Shown one piece after another: positions 1 through 10,400 of a DNA stretch of 54,469 bases (position 1 is its first letter; each line of letters begins with the position of its first letter). The DNA comes from Venturia oleaginea (taxonomy: Eukaryota > Ascomycota > Dothideomycetes > Venturiales > Venturiaceae). The position numbers and the translations under genes were made by a program. The stretch covers positions 1 through 54,469 of the forward strand of contig JABMLP010000048.1 of the NCBI GenBank assembly GCA_013176395.1, written 5' to 3'. Under the pieces are notes generated by a model, which saw only the letters and a list, made by a program, of their open reading frames with translations, ran no database searches and had not been told where the DNA came from.

Positions 1-1437
1 ACCCAACCATCCCTGAAATCCACCAGATACTCTGTGAAATCTACCATACTATCTTCTTCTGTAACCTCTATACAGTGTTGCAACAGAAGCAATTGGACAT
101 CGTACACAATCTGGGCCAAATGTGTGGTCTTCAATCTCCACCCACGTATTGTTCCCACTGTCCCAAGCAATCACCGCTGCAAAGGAAATGATTGCTGACT
201 CGAATGCCCTGTGCTGGAGTCCATGTTGAACCAACTCGAGAAGAAATACGAGTACCGACCGATCGAGCTGCTCTTCTAGCTGCCATAGCCGCTCCTCGTC
301 ATCCGGCTTGCATCTTTCTCCACATGTCGACGAGAAAATAGCTTCTGCACAAACCTTTGTTGTCCCCCAATGTGAAACTTAACTTGAGGTTGGGTTGAAC
401 ATCTTCTTTTGCTGTAGATACTGCTGGCTTGTGACTCGAGAATAATAACAGACCAAATTCTGCGCTGTTCGGATATATGTCTGCTTTGACTTGGCCTTCT
501 GCAATGGCTTGATTGCATCTTGCGACATCTCTGATCGCCTGAAAGTATTCAAGAGTTTGGCATTCAGCTTGCTCACCTGCCTTCCCTTCATCTTGTCAAA
601 GTCCTGCACTTGCATGGCTTTGCGAAGAACCCGATTGACACTGCTGCATATCACTGAAACTATCGGCTCCTTGTCGACAACGGGCAGTCGATAAGCTAGC
701 GAAATCTCCCCAACTTCTACGCCTTCAACATGAGCATGATAGCCTGATTCGCCCAGAAATCCTGTCAACTCAGACACATCTTCAATCTTCTCTACCGTGC
801 TATACCGTTGCATATGCTCCTCCTGCGCCTGCGTGTAGCTCTGTTGGAGAATATCGGCTGCACTATTAGAAAATGGAATAGTGTTCTTTCTTTGGCGTTG
901 TTGTTGCTGCAGATTCTTTGTCGAAAGTCCTGGGCTGGTCTGTTCCTGGTCATTTTCCTCCTGTTCAACATTTACAATAAAATAATCAATGTATTTCTTT
1001 TCCGCAAACAATGTCTGAACTCGATGTTGGGAGTATTCCGCCTGAACTAAACTGTCTTTTCTACCTCTTCCTTCTAACCCCGACCCTACATGGTGTCTAG
1101 ACCGCCAATCTTTGTTCATAGCGTCTTTGTTGATGGAGAGGTGGCGGCAGTCTTCATTGTCGAAAGGACAAAGAAATGCAACAAAAATAGGGAGACCAGG
1201 AATTGGCCTAATTCTGTCAATTGGACGGACTACATCCTCTATCCCATTGGCAATACCGATAGAGTTGATGTGTGCAAGGACAGGCGCTCTCGCTTTTGAG
1301 TTGAGAAGGTGCGCATCGCGAAGGTGTCGATCCAAGTTTGCCTTCACGTAAGACGAGCCATGGTCAAAACAGACAACCACGCCAGAATCTGTGCGGGCAC
1401 TTAAGAACGAAGGTAGTTGATATGCTGTACTAGACAT
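1..1437 (-). pseudogene. OrsD-like (DUF3505) protein, broken and cut by the window edge
   Basis: The first 352 codons, from an ATG at 1437, read as a DUF3505/OrsD-type protein. A C2H2-like element near the N-terminus (VVVCFDHGSSYV then LDRHLRDAHLL) is followed by the family's PIPGLPIFVAFLCP block and a second H..H pair (RSRHHVG). An in-frame TAA at 379-381 stops it. The same frame then continues with family-like sequence (LELVQHGLQHRAFESAIISF) to a TAG at 49-51. DUF3505 proteins are multicopy in Pezizomycotina, often near transposon or helicase genes; the name comes from the orsellinic acid cluster, but no biosynthetic role is established for most copies. Both stops could be former glutamine codons (CAA, CAG). 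I read this as a decayed copy. An undetected intron around the TAA is possible but less likely, since the frame is unchanged. Confidence 0.6.
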
Positions 1438-1891
1438 TATCAGTGGTGTTTTGGGTGTCTACAATAGGTGGAATGGTAGAGAATCTTGTGAAACGGATTA
1501 TGGTGTAGATTATGGTGGACAATGTCTGTGCTTCTTATCGATAAGTCCGAATCAACCAATGATAACTCGGATTACGGCGTAATCCCCAAGAATCTGTGTT
1601 TGGGCAAACTTCGTCTAGGGAGCGTGAGTTTCCGGTTGGATTTGTACGCAACCGGAGGCTTCTAACAAAATATTTCTCAGGCAACAAGGCGGTCCATACA
1701 AATTTTCAGGTGGAAACTGCTATCAACCTCCCAACCAGTTGGTCATTTTGGATAGAAATGTTGATGTAATCTTAATAACCTTTACTAATTTTTAGAGCTT
1801 CGAAAATTCCTCAAATTTCCCACTTCTCCCTTGCTAGGATCTTTCGCAACAAGTATACCCCAAAGCAAGCTGTCAACCCCAGTCTCGCCCT
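1438..1891. other. Intergenic, 454 bases
   Basis: Lies between the OrsD-like relic and the 3' end of ADE2. AT-rich with no convincing ORF. It probably contains the ADE2 3' UTR at its right end; no sharp regulatory motif was recognised. Confidence 0.6.
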
Positions 1892-3625
1892 TTACTTCCC
1901 CATAACATCCTTCAAATACTTCTTCCATCCCATCTTCCCCAACTTCCCATCCTTCCCCATAACCTCCACCTCATTCCCCTCCGCAAACGCATCCACCACA
2001 TCCCTAATCCTCGAATCCGAAACCCCAAGAATTCGCGCAGCAAAAATTGCAGCATTGGTACTATTCCCAATCGCCATCGTTGCAACAGGGACACCCCGCG
2101 GCATCTGCACAATACTCAGTAAACTGTCCATTCCATCTGTACTCGATGCTTTAATGGGCACACCGATGACGGGAAGGGCGGTGTGTGCTGCTGCCATGCC
2201 GGGGAGGTGGGCGGCGCCGCCTGCGGCGGCGATGAGGACTTGATACCCGTTTGAGGCAGCGTGGGTGGCGAAGGTGGACATGTGGCCTGGTGTGCGATGG
2301 GCGGATGTGATGTGCACTGAGAATGGGATGTTGAATTTCTCGAGGATTTCGAAACCGGCGACTAGATGGGGCATATCGGAGTCACTGCCCATGATTACGG
2401 CTACGAGTGGTTTTCTGGCGTTCTGCAGGTCTGAGGATGTGGGTGGTGTGGTTGAGGGGGGGATTTTGCCGGAGACGATGTCGAAGGTGTGCAGGAGGGG
2501 TTTCAGGTGGGTTTCGCATTCGGACATTGTGTGGGCTGTTATTGTTATGTGGCCCATTTTTCGGCCTTTTGTGCCTGCTCCTTTTCCGTAGAGGTGGATG
2601 CTTGTTCGTGGGTTGGAGAGGGCGGCTGTGGTGATGGCGTGGTGGGCGTCTAGTGTGCTGCCGCCGAGGACGTTGAGCATGATTGCAGGTTCACGCAATT
2701 GGAGGGACTCATCTGGGATGGGAAGGTCGAGAATGGCGCGGAGGTGGGCATCGTATTGAGAGATTGGACAGGCTTCGATGGTGTAGTGGCCTGAGTTATG
2801 TGGTCGAGGGGCGATTTCGTTGATCAGGAGATCGTTGTTTGGGAGGAGGAACATCTCGACGCCGTAGACGCCTTTTCCTTTGAAACTTCCTACAGCTTTC
2901 TTTGCTAGTTCCTGAGCTGCTGCAAGAACAGGATTGGAGACGCCTCTTGCTGGTGCGTAGACAATCTTGCATATGCTGTTCTCATGGACCGTCTCGACAG
3001 TTGGGAAAGCCAGTGAGCCTGTTGATGTTTGAACGACGTTGACAGCGAGCTCCTTGGTGAAGGGCGCCCATTTCTCGGCGTAGAGAGAGTTGGAGCCACG
3101 GTTTCCTAATGCTTTGATAGCAGCAGGGATATCATCTTCACTCGTGACAGGAAAGTTTCCCTTGCCGTCATAAGCGTCTCGTCGAGATTTGAGCATGTAT
3201 GGATATCCGAAGCTCGCACCAACAGACTTCAATTCAGCCTCTGAATCCCCCTCGAGCGGAATAGCTTCAGCGACAGCTACACCCGCTTTGCTCAAGTGAA
3301 GTTTTTGAGCATATTTGTCTTGGATAACTTTGATAGTACTGGGCGACGGCTCAATAGTCGCATGACCAGCATCTTGGATCTCAGCCAGAACGCCTGCGTC
3401 AACGTGCTCGATCTCGATGGTAAGGACATCACAACTTTGTGCCAGCTGCTTGATCGAAGAAGCATCTTTGAACGAGCCCTCGATATGTGATTCGTGGTTT
3501 GTAATTTGCTTTGCTGGTGCCTGGGCTTTGTCGAGGAAGCGAATGCTGATGTTCAGTCGATTCGCAGCTTCTGCAAGCATGCGGCCGAGCTGACCGCCGC
3601 CGAGGACGCCAACTGTCTTGTTCAT
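1892..3625 (-). CDS. ADE2: Phosphoribosylaminoimidazole carboxylase ADE2 (PurK-PurE fusion)
   Basis: An intronless 577-residue ORF with the normal length and order of fungal ADE2. The N-terminal PurK/ATP-grasp half opens with the dinucleotide-like loop VGVLGGGQLGRML and includes LKSRRDAYDGKGN and the metal/ATP segment NEIAPRPHNSGHYTIEA. The C-terminal PurE half (from about residue 405) has the signature MGSDSDMPHL, SAHRTPGHM and AAGGAAHLPGM. In fungi this fusion converts aminoimidazole ribonucleotide to its carboxylated form (CAIR) in de novo purine synthesis in the cytosol; loss gives red adenine-requiring strains. The ATG at 3623-3625 puts the PurK loop at the very N-terminus as expected. 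No disabling change is seen. It is a single-copy housekeeping anchor for this otherwise transposon-rich window. Confidence 0.97.
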   Translation of the reverse strand: MNKTVGVLGGGQLGRMLAEAANRLNISIRFLDKAQAPAKQITNHESHIEGSFKDASSIKQLAQSCDVLTIEIEHVDAGVLAEIQDAGHATIEPSPSTIKVIQDKYAQKLHLSKAGVAVAEAIPLEGDSEAELKSVGASFGYPYMLKSRRDAYDGKGNFPVTSEDDIPAAIKALGNRGSNSLYAEKWAPFTKELAVNVVQTSTGSLAFPTVETVHENSICKIVYAPARGVSNPVLAAAQELAKKAVGSFKGKGVYGVEMFLLPNNDLLINEIAPRPHNSGHYTIEACPISQYDAHLRAILDLPIPDESLQLREPAIMLNVLGGSTLDAHHAITTAALSNPRTSIHLYGKGAGTKGRKMGHITITAHTMSECETHLKPLLHTFDIVSGKIPPSTTPPTSSDLQNARKPLVAVIMGSDSDMPHLVAGFEILEKFNIPFSVHITSAHRTPGHMSTFATHAASNGYQVLIAAAGGAAHLPGMAAAHTALPVIGVPIKASSTDGMDSLLSIVQMPRGVPVATMAIGNSTNAAIFAARILGVSDSRIRDVVDAFAEGNEVEVMGKDGKLGKMGWKKYLKDVMGK

Positions 3626-4304
3626 GCTGTGCTGATGAATTAAAAGTAGGATAACTGTAACTGGTCAGTTGGTCAGGTTATTGTTCAGTGGATGTGAGGT
3701 TTTTCCTGTTGAATTGTATACGCTTGCTCCACCGAGGAAGTAAGAAGAAAGGGGAAACAAGCGGACTTGTAGATAGGTTTATGAGGCGCCATGCAACTTT
3801 TGGGAATAATGATTGGACAAATGAAGACGAACAAACTAAATAACATTTTTCAGAAGCCATTAGGGTGTAGGCATTGAATCAACTTGTAATAGAGAAGACG
3901 TACATCTTTCTACTGGATATGTTTAATGGCGATTAGGTTTATGAGGTTGTGATTGATGTCGTTCAAAGAGTGCGTCGTCGTCGCAAAAGAGCGAAGACCG
4001 GCGTCAAAGTTTTGCTCGCTGAGAAAGTCTAAAATGCGCACGCTAACCATAGAATATATAGCCAACTATTTATCTCAGTTCGGACAAGTCGTATTCGTAA
4101 ATCATGAATTACCTCTTGTAGTCTCGGAAACACGCTGTTACCAGAGAAGTTTCACATTCTCTTTCATTCTGAAAATCGTGAAATCATGTTGGGAGCCCAG
4201 TTCAAGGGAGGTAATTACATTCATGCAGAAATTTCAGTCAAGCGCTAATTGCCTGAGTTGAGGCTCCTAGACTTGCCAAGTACCAAAGATACTCAATAAG
4301 CTGC
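3626..4304. other. Intergenic between ADE2 and a broken gene
   Basis: Contains the presumed ADE2 promoter and 5' leader (right of 3625, minus strand). Short ORFs here have no protein-like composition. No TATA box or binding site could be assigned with confidence. Confidence 0.5.
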
Positions 4305-4888
4305 CTATCTCTCAAAGTATTCCTCAACGAACTCTACATATCCTGCTGCTGCAAGCGGTATATTCTTCCAGACATCTCCCAAGCCATAGACGAATTGCCT
4401 GAATTGGGCTTCAGCGTCTTCGCAAAACTGACCCAGTACGCCGACAACTCAAGTTGGATTCTATAGTTCGCTCCTATAAAAAGGCACTCATCTGCGTCTG
4501 CATTGCACACAGAGCGAATAACGCGTTCACAATTTGCGACCGATGAAATGCACCTTGGCTCTTACCACTCGGTGTTTGACTCCAGAAGTAAGCGTTCAAG
4601 GCACATATGGCGGGTTTTTAAGATTACCATTCCGTTGCGAAGAGCCATAAGCCTATCAGGGAGGGACACATTCGTAGCAATCCAGTTTGTTGGTCGGATA
4701 AAACTGAGGTTTCAATGCATAGCGCCGAAAGCATATAGGCCAGCCGAGGGGTATATAGAGGTCTTACTCAACGCCGGTCCATTGACGAGGAGCGGAAGTT
4801 CAAGCTTGGAAGGTATCATTTCAAGTTCTCTGTTCACAACCCTGAGCGCTCTAAAATGCAAACGCCAGTCAATCTCCTCACACAATCC
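4305..4888 (-). pseudogene. Broken protein-coding gene, family not recognised
   Basis: On the minus strand one frame reads as ordinary protein from 4888 downwards (for example EEIDWRLHFRALRVVNRELE), interrupted by an in-frame TGA at 4712-4714 and a TAA at 4562-4564. It goes on in the same frame (CERVIRSVCNADADECLF) to about 4430. After a one-base shift it resumes as QFCEDAEAQFRQFVYGLGD and ends at a TAG at 4305-4307. The two stops could derive from CGA and CAA by C-to-T change. The amino-acid make-up, rich in hydrophobic/charged alternation, looks like a real globular protein, but I cannot name it and the 5' part is not visible. The plus-strand ORF across the same region (4503-4901) looks like a shadow. 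Confidence 0.45.
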
Positions 4889-5422
4889 TCATCCAATATG
4901 AAAACCCAAGCTTAAGCCAATTCTCCCCTCCTACCATACTACAGATAAAATTCAATATCACATCTCAGGATTAAATCCATCAATCCACGATCACCATCAA
5001 TTGACTCCCCGCAAAATCCATTTCGTAAATCGCCAGAGATTTACCAATATCGTTGAGCAAGCTAAGATGGAATCCAAATTGTTAAATACGACCATGCAGG
5101 AAACTCGACGACCAAAAATACGGAATCCTCAGGTGTTATCTTTCTTCCTCTCAATGGTAATCCAATGAGCACACTGAGTTCTTGGAGTCACTGACAGATG
5201 TATTCTGCAAATTCTATTGAAGAGTTTCAATACTGATCTCGATAACTTGTCTGAAGATCGTTAGATCCATCTAAGAAGATGGAGGCAAAACATCTTAGGA
5301 AATACCCTTCAACAACTGTACTAGTGGAGGCAATCGAGAAGCCCCCTTCGCCACCTGCCGCCGTGTGATCATATGCAAAATCGAATGTTCATATATCAAA
5401 CCTGAGCAACAGTGGCAAACAT
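4889..5422. other. Intergenic, 534 bases
   Basis: AT-rich, no ORF with protein-like composition. It lies between the broken gene's visible 5' limit and the stop codon of the CUE5-like gene, so it may include that gene's 3' UTR. Confidence 0.5.
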
Positions 5423-6939
5423 CTATTGCTTGCCCTTGAGAAGATCTTCGGCCTTCTTGTCCTTCGTGCCTATTGTCTCTGCTTCTGCAAGACTGCTATC
5501 CTCCTTCAACGCTGTGCCAGACGTGCCCTCGGAGATACTCTTCCTAGCACTCTCCTTGAGTCTCTCAGTGTCCTCCGGCTTCAAGTCCGTCTTACGATCC
5601 TCCTCATCGGAATCGCCTAGACTAAACGGGTCGTTGTCTTCCGCCTCTGGGTTTGGTGCAACAGACGTCAAAGGCTGCCATTTCTTGCCCGCTGATTTTG
5701 ATGTGCTGGATGGAATCACTCCTGAGGTCATGCCGTTCGAGGGCGAAGGTTGGCGGTACAGAGCGTCGACTTCATCGACAGGGCCAGATTGAGGGGCGGC
5801 AGGGGTGGGTTTGAAAAGGTTCGGATTTGCAAGCGGACGAGTTCCTTGGCGTTGGTTGCCTTGGGGAGCATTAGTTCTGAGGAAGTCGTTCAGTTGTGTA
5901 GGGGTTGTACCGTTGTCGTCGTGAAGATCAAGATCCCCGAAATCATCGCTGAGGACTCGTGGGTCGGCATCATAGCGCTCGCGATCTCCACTCCTCCTCG
6001 ATTGCTCCTGACTCATCTTCCGAATTCCACGCATTTGTTCCGATTGCAATGGTCCATAGTTTTGTCGTTGTTGGGCGCCCTGTCGACTTGATTGTGCCGT
6101 TGGTGGTTCATCATCCTCGTCGCCGTCAATTTTCTTCTTGAAGTCCGTGATCCACTTGTTGAATGTCTTTTGTGTGTCCTGGAAGCCCTTTTGAAGCTGT
6201 TGCTTGATGACTGGGAGATCGTCATCGAAGAAGCTGTGCTCTTTGTCGTACAATTCGTTTGCCTTTAGGCCAGTATCCGCCCTTCTCTTTGGCAAGGGAG
6301 GATTGCCATGTACTGGCGAGCCAAAACCGGTGGGCCCTGACTGGTATTGCTCGGCAAGTTGGCGAGCATATAGCTCATCCTTCTCCAGTTGGCTCAATTC
6401 GCGGTACTGGTTGTGCTTTTGTCGCTGGGTCGGACGAGGGGGCGGTGGTGGAGCGGCTTCTTCGGCTTGGAAGTCTGGATCAGACATGCCTTTAAATTAT
6501 TAGTTGCCATCTCATTAGATGTTCGGCTGGAGAATTCCCATACTCAACAACGCATTGAAGGCCGGCTCGACCTGTCCTCCACTAGCAAGCAGCACAGCCT
6601 TGATGACCTTGCTGTCCATGGTAGGGAATGCCTCTTGGAGTGTTTGCTGAGCTTGTAACTGAGGGTCTACAGGTCGTGAGGGTTTGGCTGGTGGAGCATC
6701 CTCCTCGTCTGTCACTTCCTGGAAGCTGACATGTTTGGGGTGTTGGATCGGTGTCGAGAGACGCTGTGGAGGAGCATGACTGTTGCTCTCATGGTTATCG
6801 TCGTCGTGGTCGAAGTCTGGCTCGCGAGCTGTCGTGGGAGATTCAGCGCCCGAATGCTTGGGCTATCCATGTCAATACTGGGAACTGGATTGTGAGCGGT
6901 CGAGGGGCATCTTGCCTTCTCTGATAGCTGTTCCGACAT
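5423..6939 (-). CDS. CUE5: CUE-domain ubiquitin-binding protein (CUE5-like), 3 exons
   Basis: I model exons 6916-6939, 6544-6862 and 5423-6489, giving 469 residues. Exon 1 encodes only MSEQLSEK. The CUE domain (about residues 76-114) contains the FP dipeptide in LQEAFPTMDSKVIKAVLLAS and ends FNALLSMSDPDF across the second junction. A PPPPPRPTQRQ proline run follows, then a long hydrophilic, probably disordered tail rich in D/E/K/S ending in KGKQ. This layout matches fungal Cue5, which binds ubiquitinated cargo and links it to autophagy. Intron 6490-6543 is a normal GT-AG intron (54 bases). The first intron, 6863-6915, needs a GC donor (see separate entry); without it the conserved-looking SPTTAREPDFD segment is out of frame with any ATG. 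The gene is divergent from the DHX35-like gene. Confidence 0.85.
6863..6915 (-). other. Inferred GC-AG intron in the CUE5-like gene
   Basis: On the minus strand the donor is AAG|GCAAGA and the acceptor GGATAG|CCC, 53 bases, with CTCAC and TTGAC as possible branch sites. GC donors usually keep a strong flanking match (AG|GCAAGT), which this one has. Splicing joins exon 1 to the downstream frame in phase 0. Confidence 0.6.
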
Positions 6940-7118
6940 TGTGGGTATGGTTTGTACTGGCTTGGTGGATGACAATGGAGATGGCCGTTCTCTCTCGTCG
7001 TTGATATAGCTTTGTGAATTTGTCTGCCTAAAGAGCTTACGACAGGCCGACGTGGACGTGTGTTTCGTGAGACTTGGAAATGACGGTAATGTGGCGGACG
7101 ATAGTGTGGCGCATGCAA

Positions 7119-7125
7119 TTTTATA
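7119..7125 (-). promoter_or_regulatory. TATA-like box in the CUE5/DHX35 divergent promoter
   Basis: TATAAAA on the minus strand, about 180 bases upstream of the CUE5-like start codon at 6939 and inside the roughly 305-base gap between the two divergent start codons. A GTAAGC donor-like site at 7040 could mark a 5' UTR intron of the CUE5-like gene. Confidence 0.3.
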
Positions 7126-7244
7126 CAACCTTTGCCCTCTCGACGTCCATCAAACCCAGGTCCAATATCATCCAGGTCATCTCGGAATTTGAGAAAGAGT
7201 CCTACGAGGGAGAAGATGAGAAGATAAACAAGTCAAGCACAATA

Positions 7245-9368
7245 ATGGAAGAAGGAGCAGGAGCAGAACCCTTCATCCCATCTCTCTACAAACCGCCATC
7301 TTTGCTCCCTATTGCGCGTCACCAAGATGCCCTCCTCTACTTGGTTGAAACATATCCAGTGGTGATCGTTGTCGGTCAAACGGGAAGTGGCAAAACCACA
7401 CAGATTCCTCAATTTCTCGACCAAGCAGGATGGTGTCAGAATGGCAAGCTTGTCGCTGTAACTCAGGTAGGTGAGTGTTTACACCTATTGGACCTATTCA
7501 GGTTATAATTTAATCTATAATAGCCCCGGAGAGTCGCCGCGACTACTGTGGCTACTCGAGTCGCTGAAGAGATGCGAGTTCAGCTTGGCCAGGAGGTTGG
7601 ATACAGTATTCGATTCGAAGATGCGACATCAGAAACCACCAGAATAAAATTCTTGACGGATGGACTGCTTCTGCGAGAGGCTTTAGTAGATCCTTTGTTA
7701 TCACGATACTCGGTTATCATGATTGATGAAGCTCACGAGAGATCACTGAACTCGGACGTCCTTCTCGGTTTGCTGAAGAAGATCAGAAAGAAGAGACCTG
7801 ATCTTCGAATCATCGTCAGCAGTGCAACATTGCAAGCTGAAGAATTTGTGAGATTCTTTGCTGGTGAAGAGGCCGACCAAGGAGAAGAACTTGGAGGCTC
7901 GATCGCACGAATCATCAGTTTGGAAGGGCGAATGTATCCTGTTGACATCCACTATCTTGAGGAGCCCGCCGAAGACTATGTCGAACGTGCCGTAAAGACC
8001 ATCTTCGATATCCATGACCGAGAGTCGGAAGGTGACATTTTGCTCTTCCTGACAGGCCGCGAAGAAATCGACAGGGCGATACAAATGATTTCTGAGCAAG
8101 CAGCAGACCTTCACCCCAAATCGCAATCAATACAAGCATTACCAATGTATGCAGGGCTTCCCAACGACCAGCAGATGTACGTCTTCGAACCCGCTCCAGA
8201 GAACACTCGCAAAATGATCGTTTCCACCAATATTGCTGAAGCATCCATCACTATCGAAGGCATCGTCTATGTTGTCGATTGCGGATTCGTCAAACTTCGT
8301 GCTTACAATCCGATCACCGGCATCGAAATGCTTACTGCCACGCCGATATCGAAAGCTTCTGCGACTCAACGGGCAGGTCGAGCAGGACGAACCAAAACAG
8401 GCAAGTGCTACCGGCTTTACACAGAAGCCGCATTTCAGTCCCTTGAAGATGCTACTGTTCCTGAAATCCAGCGGTCCAACCTCGCTCCTACGATATTGCA
8501 GCTCAAAGCCCTTGGCATTGACAACGTCGCACGCTTCGACTATCTCACCCCTCCGCCAGCCGAGCTTGTCATTCGTGCCTTGGAACTTCTGTTTTCCCTT
8601 GGTGCTCTTGATGAATATGCAAAGCTCACTAATCCAATGGGAAATCGTATGGCCGAGCTTTCAGTCGAGCCAATGATGGCCAAAGTTTTGCTCATTGCAC
8701 CAGCGTTCAATTGTCTCAGCGAAATATTGACAATAGCAGCCATGACGAGTCTCCAAGGCTCGGCCTGGTTCTCTCATGATGGCGAAAAAAATGCTAGCGA
8801 ATCTGCACGACGGAAATTTGCGGTCGAAGAGGGGGATCACCTTACGCTCCTTAACGTCTACCAAGCGTTCGTCACCAAAGGCAAAAAGGATGCCAAATGG
8901 TGTCACAGCAATTATCTCAACTACAAGAACATGACCCGGGCAGTCAGTATCCGTAATCAACTTCGAAGGTACCTTGAGAGATTCGGTATTGATGTGACGG
9001 AAAGCCTTGGAGCTCCCGACGTGCTGACGGTTGGTGGACCGGATAAAGCAGAGCAAATCCGACGATGTCTTACAACGGGCTACTTCGCACACGCCGCAAG
9101 GATGCAAGCTGATGGAAGCTTCAAATCTGTCAATGGCATGATCTTATGGGCACATCCGAGCTCATTGATGTTCGTGAGTCAACACTACCCTACTAGCTTT
9201 GACGGATCACAAGACTGATTAATTATGTAGAACCAGAAAGCCGACTGGGTCATCTTTCACGAAATCATGGAGACTGGCAAGAAGACTTATATCAGGGACG
9301 TCACCAAGATCGAGAAAAAGTGGTTGTTGGAGTACGCCCCTGAATTTTATCAGGTCAAAGGTAGATAG
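7245..9368 (+). CDS. DHX35: DEAH-box RNA helicase, DHX35 type, 3 exons
   Basis: Exons 7245-7466, 7524-9173 and 9231-9368 give 669 residues; both introns are 57-base GT-AG. Motifs in order: Walker A GQTGSGKT (44-51), TQPRRVAA across the first junction, DEAH (142-145) in MIDEAHERSL, motif III SSATLQ, RIKFLTDG, motif V STNIAEASITI and motif VI QRAGRAGRTKTGK. The helicase-associated winged-helix/ratchet region (RSNLAPTILQLKALGID) and OB-fold end (YIRDVTKIEKKWLLEYAPEF) follow. The length and the QRSNLAP..LQLKALGIDN and FAVEEGDHLTLLN blocks match DHX35, a spliceosome-associated ATPase. The ATG at 7245 is chosen because it gives a normal N-terminus; the frame is open further upstream to 7074, but that part lies in the shared promoter. 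No disabling change. Confidence 0.93.
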
Positions 9369-9915
9369 AAATGAAAAGCTAGGGATTATGGATCGACATA
9401 TATCCGTAGGGTATGCGTTTTCTTGATTCGAAGAGTTGCTGGCTCAAGTCGAGGTTCCTTGACTGGATCTTCCCAAAAGCATCACAAGAGTAATTATAAA
9501 ATATAGGTATACTAAGTTAATTTCAGCGTCGCATGTAGTCCGGTCATGAGCTCCAGTGCTCTCCGAAGTTCATCGCACTCTATCTTTTGTTTTGAAGACT
9601 CTACAGATGGTCACATGATGCAGCCTGACATGGCATACGCAACAACAAGACACCAGAGGCTAGAGCATGTTGTTGGTCACGCGCAATCATGAAATCAATA
9701 AGGTATATGAACACTTTCTAGAGATGAGGTGAGTCTGCAGATTTCTTACCCAGGCACGACATGCGACCTTGTCAACACACGAGATGCTCAATAACTTCCA
9801 CTGCTGACTCGATTCTTGTACACCCAATGTGCATCAATCCAACCTGCTCGCTACTACCAAACTGTCATACCAATTTGATAATTGTTAATCACCATCGATC
9901 ACTACTACCTCAACC
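9369..9915. other. Intergenic, 547 bases
   Basis: DHX35 3' UTR on the left and the promoter/leader of the next plus-strand gene on the right. A pyrimidine/A-rich stretch precedes the ATG at 9916. Nothing else recognised. Confidence 0.5.
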
Positions 9916-10398
9916 ATGAACGCCGGAAAATCTGTTCCCTCGAAGGAAATCGATACTCCAGCTACCAACGACGCCAAAGACACGAGCTTCCGGGACTCCT
10001 TCACGTCCAACGCGTCAACAACGGCATCCTTTTACTGCGAGACAGCTGCCGAAATCGAGGGCCGCGCACGCCAAACCGATCCTTTGTCTGTCGAAGCGTG
10101 GGCCAGTAACTCGGACGAATTCGAGGCACCTGTGCCAGCCTCACCTCCCAAGTTCACCACTCGTGTCGATCGCTGCGCGTCAATCAACGCGGCTGAGCAC
10201 GTGTCGCTTTCCCCATCGAAACTCTCGCCTGCGAAGAAGACAGACGTCCGCAAGGTCACTCCACCAAACCCAACACTATCTTCGTCACCAGATCAAATCG
10301 AGAGCGGTCCTTGGTCGCCTGCAAACCCTCCACCGACTCCACGCGTCTCCCGAACACCCAATACACCACGAGTTCAGCGAAGCGGCACAAACTTCTAA
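9916..10398 (+). CDS. Hypothetical low-complexity protein, 160 residues
   Basis: A Ser/Thr/Pro-rich hydrophilic protein (for example SLSPSKLSPAKK, PPPTPRVSRTPNTPR), with many SP/TP dipeptides typical of disordered, proline-directed kinase substrates. No domain recognised. Its TAA at 10396-10398 is only 2 bases before the ATG of the next ORF, which itself carries an intron donor after two codons. Possibilities: two genes on one transcript, a single gene whose frames are joined by a splice I cannot see, or a leader ORF of the F-box-like gene. Codon use looks coding. Confidence 0.5.
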   Translation: MNAGKSVPSKEIDTPATNDAKDTSFRDSFTSNASTTASFYCETAAEIEGRARQTDPLSVEAWASNSDEFEAPVPASPPKFTTRVDRCASINAAEHVSLSPSKLSPAKKTDVRKVTPPNPTLSSSPDQIESGPWSPANPPPTPRVSRTPNTPRVQRSGTNF

Positions 10399-10400
10399 TC

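Noticed and set aside
2055..2634. Plus-strand ORFs inside ADE2
   Set aside because: Antisense shadows of a well-supported gene.
4503..4901. 132-codon plus-strand ORF
   Set aside because: The opposite strand has better protein-like character; no known domain.
5412..6658. Plus-strand ORFs opposite the CUE5-like gene
   Set aside because: Antisense shadows with no domain and no start context.
7074..7244. N-terminal extension of the DHX35 ORF
   Set aside because: Lies in the shared promoter, lacks family similarity; ATG 7245 gives a normal N-terminus.
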